Below, piece after piece: positions 41,850-49,934 of a stretch of DNA of 54,975 bases; within the stretch, counting starts at the first letter, position 1, and each line of letters opens with the position of its first letter. Position numbers and translations under genes: made by a program. The DNA is from Klenkia terrae. Lineage in GTDB: Bacteria; Actinomycetota; Actinomycetes; Mycobacteriales; Geodermatophilaceae. The stretch lies in assembly GCF_900491935.1 (NCBI RefSeq), contig NZ_UEXK01000004.1:72271-127245 (forward strand), in the 5' to 3' direction. The notes under the pieces were generated by a model. That model did not search any database. It was not told where the DNA came from and saw only the letters and a list, made by a program, of their open reading frames with translations.

Positions 41850-44494
41850 GCCTGCAGCGCCTGCTCGACGGCAGCCAGCGCGGCCGGGATGCCGGCCGGG
41901 TCGGTGCCACCGCCCTGGGCGACGTCGGCCTTGCCGCCGCCACGCCCACCCACCGGGCCGGCCGCGGCCTTGAGCAGGTCGTTGGCCGACAGCCCGCGCT
42001 CCTGGGCGACCGGGTTGACCGCGGCGACCAGCGCGACCTTGCCCTCGGACTCCGACGCCAGGACGACGGCGGCCGGCCGCTCGGTGCCCAGCCGGCCGCG
42101 GACGTCGAGCACGAGCCCGCGCAGGTCGCCGCCGGACAGGCCGGCCGGCGACCCGGTGACCAGCTGGACGCCGCCCACCTCGCGGGCCGCCGCGGCCAGG
42201 TCACCGGCGGCGGCGAGCGTCTGCGCGCCGCGCAGCTCGGCCAGCTCCCGCTCGGCCTCGCGCTGGCGGGCCAGCATGCCCGACACCCGCTCGACCAGGC
42301 CGTCCTGCGGGGTCTTGAGCAGGTCGGCGAGCTGGCGCACCAGGTCGCGCTCGCGGGCCAGGTAGCGGAAGCCCTCCAGGCTGACGACGGCCTCCACGCG
42401 GCGGGAGCCCGAGCCGACCGAGCTCTCGCCGGTCAGCGCCAGCGGGCCGATCTGCGCGCTGCCGCGGACGTGGGTGCCACCGCACAGCTCGCGGGACCAC
42501 TCGCCGCCGATCTCGACGACGCGGACCTGCTCGCCGTAGGTCTCGCCGAACAGCGCCAGCGCGCCGAACTCGCGGGCCTCGGGCAGCGACATCCACAGCG
42601 CGCGGACCGCCTGGTCCTCCCGCACGGCGGCGTTGGCGACGTCCTCGATGTCGCTGCGCTGCTGCGCGGTCAGCGCCCCCTGCCAGGCGAAGTCCAGCCG
42701 GAGGTAGCCGGGGCGGTTGTAGGACCCGGCCTGCAGCGCCTGGGGGCCGAGCACCCGGCGCAGCGCCGCGTGCACCACGTGGGTGCCCGAGTGCGCCTGG
42801 CAGGCCGACCGGCGCCACTCCAGGTCGACCTCGGCGGCCAGCTCCACGCCACCGCGCAGCTCGCCCTCCAGCACCCGCACCTGGTGGGCCACCAGGCCCT
42901 TGACCGGGCGCTGCACGTCGACGACCTCGGCCCGGCCGCCGTCCCAGACCAGGTGCCCGGCGTCGGCCACCTGCCCGCCGGACTCGGCGTAGAAGGGCGT
43001 GGCGTCCAGGACGACGCGGGTCAGCTCGCCCGGGCCGGCGACGTCGGCGTCGCCGACCACGCCGAGCACCCGGCTCTCGGTGCGCAGCGTCTCGTAGGCC
43101 AGCCAGTCGGTCGGACCGTGCTGGGCCAGCAGCTCGGAGAACCGGGAGACGTCGACCCCGCCGGTGCGCTTGGACCGGGCGTCGGCCCGGGCGCGGTCCC
43201 GCTGCTCGGCCATGAGGGCGCGGAACCCCGCCTCGTCGACGGTGACGCCCTGCTCGGCGGCCATCTCCAGGGTCAGGTCGATCGGGAAGCCGTAGGTGTC
43301 GTGCAGCTGGAAGGCCTGCGCCCCGGGCAGCTGCGGGGTGCCGGCGTCCTTGAGCTGGGTGACCGCGGTGTCCAGCAGCGCGGTGCCGGCGACGAGGGTG
43401 CGCGCGAACGCCTCCTCCTCGGCGTAGGCGACCGAGCTGATCCGTTCGAAGTCGGTGGCCAGGTCGGGGTAGCTCGGGCTCATGGCGTCCCGGCTGACCG
43501 GCAGCAGGGTGGGCAGCACCGCGCCCTCCACCCCGAGCAGCCGCATCGAGCGGACCGCGCGGCGCAGCAGGCGGCGCAGGATGTAGCCGCGGCCCTCGTT
43601 GCCGGGCGTGACGCCATCGCCGATGATCATCAGCCCGGAGCGGACGTGGTCGGCGACCACCCGCAGCCGGACGTCGGTGTCGTGGTCGGCGCCGTAGGTG
43701 ACCCCGGCGAGCTCGGCGGCCCTGCGCAGGACCGGGGCGACCTCGTCGATCTCGTACATGTTGTCCACGCCCTGCAGCAGGAACGCGACCCGCTCCAGGC
43801 CCATGCCGGTGTCGATGTTCTTGCGGGGCAGCTCGCCGAGGATCGGGAAGTCCTTGCCCTCCCCGTCGCCCCGCTCGAACTGCATGAAGACGAGGTTCCA
43901 GATCTCCAGGAACCGGTCACCGGTCGGGTCGTTCTCCGGCCCGCCGTCGGGGCCGTAGGCCGGCCCGCGGTCGTAGTGGATCTCCGAGCAGGGTCCGGCC
44001 GGGCCCGAGGCACCGGTGGACCAGTAGTTGTCGTCCATGCCCCGGCGCTGGATGCGCTCGGCCGGGACGTAGGCCTGCCACGCCTCGAACGCCTCGTCGT
44101 CGTCCAGGTAGACCGTCGGCCAGATGCGGTCGGCCGCCAGACCCAGCCCGCCGTCGTCCACGCTGCCGGTGACCAGCTCCCAGGCGAACCGGATGGCCTC
44201 GGCCTTGAAGTAGTCGCCGAAGGAGAAGTTGCCGTTCATCTGGAAGAACGTGCCGTGCCGCGTGGTCTTGCCGACCTCCTCGATGTCGAGGGTGCGCACG
44301 CACTTCTGCACGCTGGTGGCCCGCGGGTACGGGGCCGGCTCGCGACCGGTCAGGTACGGGATGAACGGCACCATGCCGGCGACGGTGAACAGCAGTGACG
44401 GGTCCGGGGACACCAGCGAGGCGCTGGCGACGACGGTGTGCCCGCGCGCCTCGAAGTGCTCCAGGAAACGACGGCGGATCTCGGCGGTCTGCAT
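41846..44494 (-). CDS. alaS: Alanyl-tRNA synthetase
   Basis: 882 residues, full length. The class II catalytic core begins at RRRFLEHFEARGH and includes DDNYWSTGASGPAGPCSEIHYD near 155-175. The editing domain zinc ligands are HSGTHVVHAAL near 575 and CGGTHVRGS near 672, so mischarged Ser/Gly-tRNA clearance should be intact. The C-terminal DHHA1 domain is present (GGRGGGKADVAQGGG). First of a coupled run into ruvX. Confidence 0.98.
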   Translation of the reverse strand: MQTAEIRRRFLEHFEARGHTVVASASLVSPDPSLLFTVAGMVPFIPYLTGREPAPYPRATSVQKCVRTLDIEEVGKTTRHGTFFQMNGNFSFGDYFKAEAIRFAWELVTGSVDDGGLGLAADRIWPTVYLDDDEAFEAWQAYVPAERIQRRGMDDNYWSTGASGPAGPCSEIHYDRGPAYGPDGGPENDPTGDRFLEIWNLVFMQFERGDGEGKDFPILGELPRKNIDTGMGLERVAFLLQGVDNMYEIDEVAPVLRRAAELAGVTYGADHDTDVRLRVVADHVRSGLMIIGDGVTPGNEGRGYILRRLLRRAVRSMRLLGVEGAVLPTLLPVSRDAMSPSYPDLATDFERISSVAYAEEEAFARTLVAGTALLDTAVTQLKDAGTPQLPGAQAFQLHDTYGFPIDLTLEMAAEQGVTVDEAGFRALMAEQRDRARADARSKRTGGVDVSRFSELLAQHGPTDWLAYETLRTESRVLGVVGDADVAGPGELTRVVLDATPFYAESGGQVADAGHLVWDGGRAEVVDVQRPVKGLVAHQVRVLEGELRGGVELAAEVDLEWRRSACQAHSGTHVVHAALRRVLGPQALQAGSYNRPGYLRLDFAWQGALTAQQRSDIEDVANAAVREDQAVRALWMSLPEAREFGALALFGETYGEQVRVVEIGGEWSRELCGGTHVRGSAQIGPLALTGESSVGSGSRRVEAVVSLEGFRYLARERDLVRQLADLLKTPQDGLVERVSGMLARQREAERELAELRGAQTLAAAGDLAAAAREVGGVQLVTGSPAGLSGGDLRGLVLDVRGRLGTERPAAVVLASESEGKVALVAAVNPVAQERGLSANDLLKAAAGPVGGRGGGKADVAQGGGTDPAGIPAALAAVEQALQA

Positions 44495-44548
44495 CTCAGC
44501 TCGTTCTCGGTCGGGCCCGGCGGGGCGCCCGGGGTGCGGTGGGGTGGG

Positions 44549-44854
44549 TCAGGAGTCGGCGGCGTGCGCGCCGCGGCGGGCGTTGATCGCGGCCTGGCCG
44601 CCGGCGGTGGCCTCGTCGCGGGTGGGGAGCGGGGCGTCCAGGCCGGTGCCCTCGCGCAGCTCGTCCTCGCGCGAGGCGGCCGCGGCCCGGACGTCGGCGC
44701 CGAAGTCGGCGATGGCGTCGCCCAGGTCGCGCAGGCCGTCGGCGAGCTGACCGGCGATCGACTGCGGGGTCAGCCGCTCGGCGGCGGCGGACATCTTGCG
44801 GACGACGAGCACGCCGATCGTGGCGCCCATGGCCAGCCAGAAGATGCGGCGCAT
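44549..44854 (-). CDS. Small membrane-associated protein of unknown function
   Basis: 101 residues. A single N-terminal hydrophobic segment (IFWLAMGATIGVLVV) without a cleavage site is followed by an amphipathic, Ala-rich helical cytoplasmic part. It starts (ATG 44854) on the stop of the DUF948 gene and is 54 nt upstream of alaS. A similar pair sits between alaS and rpsD or rarA in Streptomyces. No catalytic motif is seen; function unknown. Confidence 0.75.
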   Translation of the reverse strand: MRRIFWLAMGATIGVLVVRKMSAAAERLTPQSIAGQLADGLRDLGDAIADFGADVRAAAASREDELREGTGLDAPLPTRDEATAGGQAAINARRGAHAADS

Positions 44855-45279
44855 CAGGCGGCCCGCCGTGCTGCCCGGCGAGCTCGGCGCTCGGCCTTCT
44901 GGTCACGCTGGCTGGAGGCGAGGGCCTGCCCCTCGCGCTTCTTGCTGACCGCGCTGCGCACGCCGTAGCTGAAGGCGGCGGCCTTGATCAGCGGGCTGCC
45001 CAGGGTGGCGGCGAACACGCTGGTCAGGGCTGCGACGTTGCTGGAGACGTTGGCGGCGTTGCCGGTGATGTCGTCGACCCGCTCCAGGTTGGCGTTCACG
45101 TGGGTGACCGTCGTGGAGGCCTGGCTGAGGATGGGCTGGCTCTGCTCGCGGACCTGGCGGATGGTCAGCGTGGTCTCGTCGAGCGTGCGGCCCAGCTTGA
45201 GCAGCGGCACGGCGAGCAGCACCACCAGCAGCACCAACGCGCCGGCGGCGACCAGCCCGGCGATCTCTCCTGCGGACAC
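44854..45279 (-). CDS. DUF948 domain membrane protein
   Basis: 141 residues. N-terminal membrane segment (AGLVAAGALVLLVVLLAVPLL, about 7-28) followed by a predicted coiled coil (TLDETTLTIRQVREQ to VNANLERVDDIT) and a very basic C-terminal tail (RRARRAARRAA). This matches DUF948 proteins, which look like chemoreceptor-type coiled coils anchored in the membrane; role unknown. Coupled to the next gene by a shared base. Confidence 0.82.
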   Translation of the reverse strand: MSAGEIAGLVAAGALVLLVVLLAVPLLKLGRTLDETTLTIRQVREQSQPILSQASTTVTHVNANLERVDDITGNAANVSSNVAALTSVFAATLGSPLIKAAAFSYGVRSAVSKKREGQALASSQRDQKAERRARRAARRAA

Positions 45280-45376
45280 GTGGTGTCTCCCTGTACTCGT
45301 CGATGGGTGTTCGTCGATCGGTCTGCGGGCCCGGGTGTCTCCAGGCTCGGGTCACCCTAGCCGCGGGCCCCGACGG

Positions 45377-46711
45377 TCAGCGTCGGCGCCGGACGATCGC
45401 GCGCAGCTTGGCCAGCCGGGCGCCGATCGCGGCCTCGGCGCCGCGGCCGGTCGGGCGGTAGTAGTCCCGGCCCACCAGGGCGTCGGGTGGGTACTGCTGG
45501 GCCAGCACGCCGTCGGGGTGGTCGTGCGGGTAGCTGTAGGTCGACCCGTGGCCCAGCTTCTTCGCCCCGGCGTAGTGCGCGTCGCGCAGGCCCGGCGGCA
45601 CCGGCCCGGCCAGCCCCGCCCGGACGTCGCCCACGGACTCCCCGATCGCCACGGTCAGCGCGTTGGACTTCGGCGCGGTCGCCAGGTGGACGGTGGCCTG
45701 GGCGAGGGCGAAGTGGCCCTCGGGCATGCCGATGAACGCCACCGCGTCGGCCGCGGCGACGGCCACCTGCAGGGCGGTCGGGTCGGCCATGCCGATGTCC
45801 TCGCTGGCGCTGATCACCAGCCGGCGGGCGATGAAGCGGGGGTCCTCCCCCGCCTCCACCATCCGGGCCAGGTAGTGCATCGCGGCGTCGACGTCGGACC
45901 CGCGGATGCTCTTGATCAGCGCGCTGGCGACGTCGTAGTGCTGGTCGCCCTGGCGGTCGTAGCGCACGGCGGCCTGGGCGACCGCGGTCTCCAGGGTGGC
46001 CAGGTCCAGCACGTCGACCCCGGCCGCCGTCGCCGCCCCGGCACCGGACTCCAGCGCGGTGAGCGCCTTGCGGGCATCGCCCCCGGCCACCCGCAGCAGG
46101 TGGTCCTCGGCGTCCTGCGCCAGCGTGATCGCGCCGGCCAGGCCGCGCTCGGAGGCGATCGCCCGGTGCAGCACCTCCCGGACGTCGTCGTCGGACAGCG
46201 ACTGCAGGGCGAGCACCAGCGACCGGGACAGCAGCGGGCTGACCACCGAGAAGAACGGGTTCTCCGTGGTGGCGGCGATCAGGCTGACGATCCGGTCCTC
46301 CACCGCGGACAGCAGGGAGTCCTGCTGGGTCTTGGAGAACCGGTGCACCTCGTCGATGAAGAGCACCGTGCGCCGGTTGCCGTGCACCAGCTCGCTCTTG
46401 GCGGCCGCGATGACCGCGCGGACCTCCTTGACCCCGGCGTCCAGGGCCGACAGCTGCACGAACTTGCGCTTGGTGGCCAGCGAGATGACGTGCGCGAGGG
46501 TGGTCTTGCCGGTGCCCGGCGGGCCGTAGAGGACCAGCGACATGGGCTCGTCGGCCTCGACCAGGCGGCGCAGCGGGGCGCGCGGGCCGAGCAGGTGCTT
46601 CTGGCCGACCACCTCGTCCAGCGCGCGCGGGCGCATCCGGACGGCGAGCGGGGACCCGGGGTCCACGACGGTCGACCGTTCCTCCGGGTCGGGGTCGAAC
46701 AGCGTGCTCAC
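45377..46711 (-). CDS. rarA: Replication-associated recombination protein A (MgsA/RarA AAA ATPase)
   Basis: 444 residues. AAA+ module with Walker [10 protein letters not shown] near 64-72, Walker [10 protein letters not shown] near 118, sensor 1 in AATTEN and arginine finger region LLSRS; the C-terminal tetramerisation domain contains [22 protein letters not shown]. Acts at stalled replication forks with SSB. GTG 46711 lies 6 nt after TAGCGT, with no ribosome-binding site, so the mRNA is probably leaderless. Confidence 0.94.
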   Translation of the reverse strand: MSTLFDPDPEERSTVVDPGSPLAVRMRPRALDEVVGQKHLLGPRAPLRRLVEADEPMSLVLYGPPGTGKTTLAHVISLATKRKFVQLSALDAGVKEVRAVIAAAKSELVHGNRRTVLFIDEVHRFSKTQQDSLLSAVEDRIVSLIAATTENPFFSVVSPLLSRSLVLALQSLSDDDVREVLHRAIASERGLAGAITLAQDAEDHLLRVAGGDARKALTALESGAGAATAAGVDVLDLATLETAVAQAAVRYDRQGDQHYDVASALIKSIRGSDVDAAMHYLARMVEAGEDPRFIARRLVISASEDIGMADPTALQVAVAAADAVAFIGMPEGHFALAQATVHLATAPKSNALTVAIGESVGDVRAGLAGPVPPGLRDAHYAGAKKLGHGSTYSYPHDHPDGVLAQQYPPDALVGRDYYRPTGRGAEAAIGARLAKLRAIVRRRR

Positions 46712-46717
46712 GGTTCG

Positions 46718-46723
46718 ACGCTA
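46718..46723 (-). promoter_or_regulatory. Candidate -10 element of rarA (leaderless)
   Basis: TAGCGT on the minus strand, 6 nt before the GTG start codon of rarA. The divergent gap to the aldo/keto reductase gene is 63 bp. Confidence 0.5.
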
Positions 46724-46774
46724 CCTGCGTGGGCAGTCACACCCGACGGATCTCCAGACCGAGAGGACCCCCTC

Positions 46775-47650
46775 GTGCAGCACCGCACCATCGGCAACGA
46801 CGTCGTCGGCCGGGTCACCGTGTCGGCCATCGGCCTGGGCGCCATGCCCCTGTCCATCACCCCCCAGCGCCCGTCGGCGGAGGCGGCCGAGGCCGTCGTC
46901 CACGCGGCGCTGGACGCCGGGGTCACCCTCATCGACACCGCGGACGCCTACTGCCTCGACGACACCGAGGTGGGCCACAACGAGCGCACGGTGGCGGCCG
47001 CCGTCCGGTCGTGGGGCGGGACGGACGACGTCCTCATCGCGACCAAGGGCGGGCACACCCGGCCCGGCGGCACCGAGTGGGGCCTGGACGGCTCACCTGA
47101 GTACCTGGAGCGGGCGTGCGACGCCTCGCTGCAGGCCCTCGGCGTGGACGCCATCGGGCTCTACCAGTTCCACCGGCCCGACCCGCAGACCCCGTGGGCG
47201 GACTCGATGGGCGCGCTCAAGGACCTCTACGACGCCGGCAAGGTGCGGATGGTCGGGGTGTCCAACGCCGACATCGGCCAGATCGACGAGGCCCGGGCCA
47301 TCTGCGGCGACGCCTTCGTCAGCGTGCAGAACCAGTTCTCCCCCGGCTACCGCTCGTCGGCCGGCGAGCTGGCGCACTGCGCGGCCAACGGCATCGCCTG
47401 GTTCCCCTGGAGCCCGTTCGGCGGGATGGGCGACGCCGGCTCGCTGGCGACCACCGCCGCCGAGTTCGGCGCGGTCGCCGAGGAGCTGGGTGTCTCGGTG
47501 TACCAGGTGACGCTGGCCTGGCACCTCGCCCAGGCCGACGTGGTCATCCCCATCCCCGGCGCGAGCAAGCCGCGGAGCATCCAGGACTCGGCCGCCGCCA
47601 CCCACGTGCAGCTGACCGCCGAGCACCTGGCCAGGCTGAACAACGCCTGA
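46775..47650 (+). CDS. Aldo/keto reductase
   Basis: 291 residues, TIM barrel using NADPH. The catalytic tetrad is readable: Asp and Tyr in DTADAY near 47-52, Lys in ATKGG near 89 and His in QFHRPDP near 130; SVQNQFSPG and PIPGASKP are the family's later strands. GTG 46775 is chosen because GAGAGGA lies 7 nt upstream and the protein then starts with the expected HRTIG. The long open frame before it is the antisense of rarA. Substrate unknown; close to the yeast-type YajO/IolS branch by its DTADAY and GxSN motifs. Confidence 0.88.
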   Translation: MQHRTIGNDVVGRVTVSAIGLGAMPLSITPQRPSAEAAEAVVHAALDAGVTLIDTADAYCLDDTEVGHNERTVAAAVRSWGGTDDVLIATKGGHTRPGGTEWGLDGSPEYLERACDASLQALGVDAIGLYQFHRPDPQTPWADSMGALKDLYDAGKVRMVGVSNADIGQIDEARAICGDAFVSVQNQFSPGYRSSAGELAHCAANGIAWFPWSPFGGMGDAGSLATTAAEFGAVAEELGVSVYQVTLAWHLAQADVVIPIPGASKPRSIQDSAAATHVQLTAEHLARLNNA

Positions 47651-47670
47651 CCCCGCCCCCGCCCGGCGGA

Positions 47671-47743
47671 GTTGATCATCGTCAGCTGCAGGTCGGACAC
47701 GCCGTCCCCCGGCGCGCCCTGGCTGCACCTGACGATGATCAAC
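47671..47743. repeat. 73-bp palindromic repeat, copy A
   Basis: Starts GTTGATCATCGTCAG (47671-47685) and ends with its exact reverse complement (47729-47743); a second 5-bp block TGCAG/CTGCA pairs inside after one mismatch. Copy B at 48733-48805 is the same length and, when reversed, matches copy A at 61 of 73 positions with no gaps, including the first 23 bases. It begins 20 nt after the aldo/keto reductase stop, so it could also end that transcript. Confidence 0.9.
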
Positions 47744-47867
47744 TCCCTGGGGGTTGGCCTAGCAGGCTGCACGGCCGGGCGTTCGTGGGCGTGCACATCA
47801 GGGGGTGTTGTCCACCGGTCGCCCGACCGGCCTCCACGGATGTCTGCGGCGGTCCACGGTCGCCGGC

Positions 47868-48737
47868 ATGGACGTCCCCCGGGTGCTGACCTCCGCCGCA
47901 GCGACCGCCGCCGGTGCCGGCCGGGGTCGGCGGCAGGGCGCCGACTGGCTGCACCTGGCGCACGACCGCTGGGTCCAGCTCGACGACGCGCTCGACGGCA
48001 GGGAGCAGCTCGCGCTGCTCGCCCAGGGACTGCCGGACGACGCCGCCTTCAGCCACCTCACCGCCGCGCACCTGCTGGGCGCCCACGTCGACCTGCCGGC
48101 GCGGCCCACCGTCGCGCTCACCCCGCGCCGCGTGCTCCCCCAGCGGGCCGAGGTGGTCACCCGGATCCGCACGCTGGCCCACGAGGACGTCGTCGAGCGC
48201 GACGGGATGCGGGTGACCAGCGGAGCGCAGACCTTCCTGGACTGCGCTGCCGTGATGTCCGCCGACGAGCTGTGCGCCGTCGGCGACGCGCTGCTGCGCT
48301 CGGGAGCCGTGACCGCCGAGGAGCTGGCCGACCGCCTGGCCCGGGCCGGGCGGGCCCGCGGCGTGGTCCGGGCCCGGGCGGTGGCGCCGCACCTGGACGC
48401 CCGGGCGATGTCCCGGCCGGAGAGCCAGATCCGCTGGTGGCTGGTCGACAGCGACCTGCCGCCGGTCCAGCCGCAGGTGCCCGTCCGCGACCGGTGGGGC
48501 ACGGTCGTCGCCCACGGCGACCTCGGGTGGGAGGAGTGGCGCGTGCTGGAGGAGTACGAGGGACGCCAGCACGCCGAGCGCGACCAGTTCGAGCGGGACG
48601 TCGACCGGTACTCGCTGATGGCCGCCGACGGCTACCTGCTGCTGCGCTTCGCCGCCCGGCACCGCAACGCCCGCACGGTCGTGGACCGCAGCCGCCGTGC
48701 GCTGCTCACCCGCGGCTGGCGCCCACCCCGTCGTTGA
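47868..48737 (+). CDS. DUF559-type (Vsr-like fold) nuclease domain protein, AbiEi-like N-terminus
   Basis: 289 residues. The N-terminal half resembles the winged-helix 'type IV toxin-antitoxin AbiEi-like' domain common in actinobacterial orphan genes (FSHLTAAHLLGAHV, MRVTSGAQTFLDCAAVM). The C-terminal about 90 residues have the DUF559/Vsr layout: Asp near 218 (HGDLGWEEWRV), Glu in LEEYEGRQH near 228-235 and a helical end (DRYSLMAADGYLLLRFA), with Glu185 in RPESQIRWW. ATG 47868 is used; an in-frame GTG at 47805 is possible. The TGA stop (48735-48737) lies inside repeat copy B. No partner toxin gene is adjacent. Function unknown; nuclease activity is inferred from fold. Confidence 0.78.
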   Translation: MDVPRVLTSAAATAAGAGRGRRQGADWLHLAHDRWVQLDDALDGREQLALLAQGLPDDAAFSHLTAAHLLGAHVDLPARPTVALTPRRVLPQRAEVVTRIRTLAHEDVVERDGMRVTSGAQTFLDCAAVMSADELCAVGDALLRSGAVTAEELADRLARAGRARGVVRARAVAPHLDARAMSRPESQIRWWLVDSDLPPVQPQVPVRDRWGTVVAHGDLGWEEWRVLEEYEGRQHAERDQFERDVDRYSLMAADGYLLLRFAARHRNARTVVDRSRRALLTRGWRPPRR

Positions 48738-48805
48738 TCATCGCCTCGTGCAGGTGGGACACGCCGTCGGAGGGCGTGTCCCACCTGCAGCTGACGATGA
48801 TCAAC
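48733..48805. repeat. 73-bp palindromic repeat, copy B
   Basis: Outer arms GTTGATCATCG (48733-48743) and CGATGATCAAC (48795-48805) pair perfectly; a 17-bp inner stem (48749-48765 with 48773-48789) follows after a symmetric 5-nt mismatch and is closed by a 7-nt loop. It is copy A in inverted orientation (84% identical over 73 bp). It contains the stop codon of the DUF559 gene and ends 7 nt before the stop of the convergent aminotransferase, so it could also act as a two-way terminator. Confidence 0.92.
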
Positions 48806-48812
48806 AGGCCCC

Positions 48813-49898
48813 TCAGGCGAGGACGGCGTCCAGGGCGGCCAGGACGAGGGCGACCGAGTCCGGGCGGGCGTTGTGGCCCATCAGGCCGATCCGCCAGACG
48901 GTGGCGGCGAACTCGCCGACGCCGCCGCCGATCTCGATGCCGTACTCGTCCAGCAGGCGCTTGCGCACGGCGGCGGAGTCGACGCCGTCGGGCACCCACA
49001 CGGTGGTCAGCTCCGGCAGCCGGTGGCCGGCCGCGGCGAACAGCCGCATGCCGCGGGCCTCGAGGCCGGACTGCAGCGCAGCACCGGCGGCGGCGTGCCG
49101 GGCGTGGACGGCGTCCAGGCCCTCCTCGAGCACCCGGCCCAGGCCGGCGTGCAGCGAGACGACCATGCCGGTCGGCGCGGTGTGGTGGTAGGTCCGCCCA
49201 CCCGAGCCGCCGGCCTCGCCGGCGTACCCGCCGAGCAGACCGAGGTCGAGGTACCAGGACTGCGGCCGGGTGATCCGCCGCTCCCACGCCCGGTCGCTGA
49301 TGGTGAACGGCGCCAGGCCGGGCGCGACGCCCAGGCACTTCTGCGAGCCCGAGTAGGCGATGTCCACGCCCCACTCGTCCAGGGCGACCGGGATGCCGCC
49401 CAGCGACGTCACGCAGTCGGCGACCAGCAGCGCATCGCCCTTGCCGGCGCCCAGCGCGGCCATGTCGGACTCCACGCCGGTGGAGGTCTCGGCGTGCACC
49501 GCGGCGATGACCTTGGGCGAGGGGTGCGCGGCCAGCACCCGGTCGGCGTCGACCGGCTGCCCCCACTCGTGGTCGACGGTGACCACCTCGGCGCCGGTGC
49601 GGGAGGCGACCTCGGCCATCCGTTGGCCGAAGAGCCCGTTGACCGCGACGACGGCGACGTCGCCGGGGCCCAGCGTGTTGACGAACGCCGCCTCCATGCC
49701 CGCGGACCCGGTGGCCGACAGCGGCAGCGTGCGCCGGTTCTGCGTGCCGAAGACGGTGCGCAGACGGTCGGACGTCTCGTCCAGCACCTGGAGGAAGAGC
49801 GGGTCGAGGTGACCCAGCAGCGGCTGCCCGAGGGCGACCGTCGCCTCCGGGTAGGGGTTGCAGGGTCCGGGTCCGAGCAGGGTGCGGGCGCGCAGCAT
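48813..49898 (-). CDS. Class V aminotransferase (alanine/serine-glyoxylate type)
   Basis: 361 residues, PLP-dependent fold I. Begins LLGPGPCNPYPE as alanine- and serine-glyoxylate aminotransferases do; PLP-binding Asp in LLVADCVTSLGG near 158 and Schiff-base Lys in YSGSQKCLG near 190; later THHTAPT-like YHHTAPTGM. Probable reaction is transfer between an amino acid and glyoxylate or pyruvate. ATG 49898 is preferred over GTG 49919 because TAGCGT lies 7 nt before it, so the transcript would start at or beside the ATG. Stands alone. Confidence 0.9.
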   Translation of the reverse strand: MLRARTLLGPGPCNPYPEATVALGQPLLGHLDPLFLQVLDETSDRLRTVFGTQNRRTLPLSATGSAGMEAAFVNTLGPGDVAVVAVNGLFGQRMAEVASRTGAEVVTVDHEWGQPVDADRVLAAHPSPKVIAAVHAETSTGVESDMAALGAGKGDALLVADCVTSLGGIPVALDEWGVDIAYSGSQKCLGVAPGLAPFTISDRAWERRITRPQSWYLDLGLLGGYAGEAGGSGGRTYHHTAPTGMVVSLHAGLGRVLEEGLDAVHARHAAAGAALQSGLEARGMRLFAAAGHRLPELTTVWVPDGVDSAAVRKRLLDEYGIEIGGGVGEFAATVWRIGLMGHNARPDSVALVLAALDAVLA

Positions 49899-49905
49899 GT
49901 GAGCC

Positions 49906-49911
49906 ACGCTA
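49906..49911 (-). promoter_or_regulatory. Candidate -10 element of the aminotransferase (leaderless)
   Basis: TAGCGT on the minus strand, 7 nt upstream of ATG 49898; identical to the element in front of rarA. It sits in the 36-bp gap after aspS. Confidence 0.55.
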
Positions 49912-49934
49912 CCCAGCACCCCTGGACGTCCGGG

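Noticed and set aside
44549-45279. The two small overlapping genes upstream of alaS as a toxin-antitoxin pair
   Set aside because: Both carry N-terminal membrane segments, one is a recognisable DUF948 protein, and the pair is conserved housekeeping synteny in actinobacteria.
47671-48805. The inverted 73-bp repeats as ends of an insertion sequence
   Set aside because: No transposase frame lies between them and no target-site duplication is evident outside 47671 or 48805, so a classical IS is not supported.
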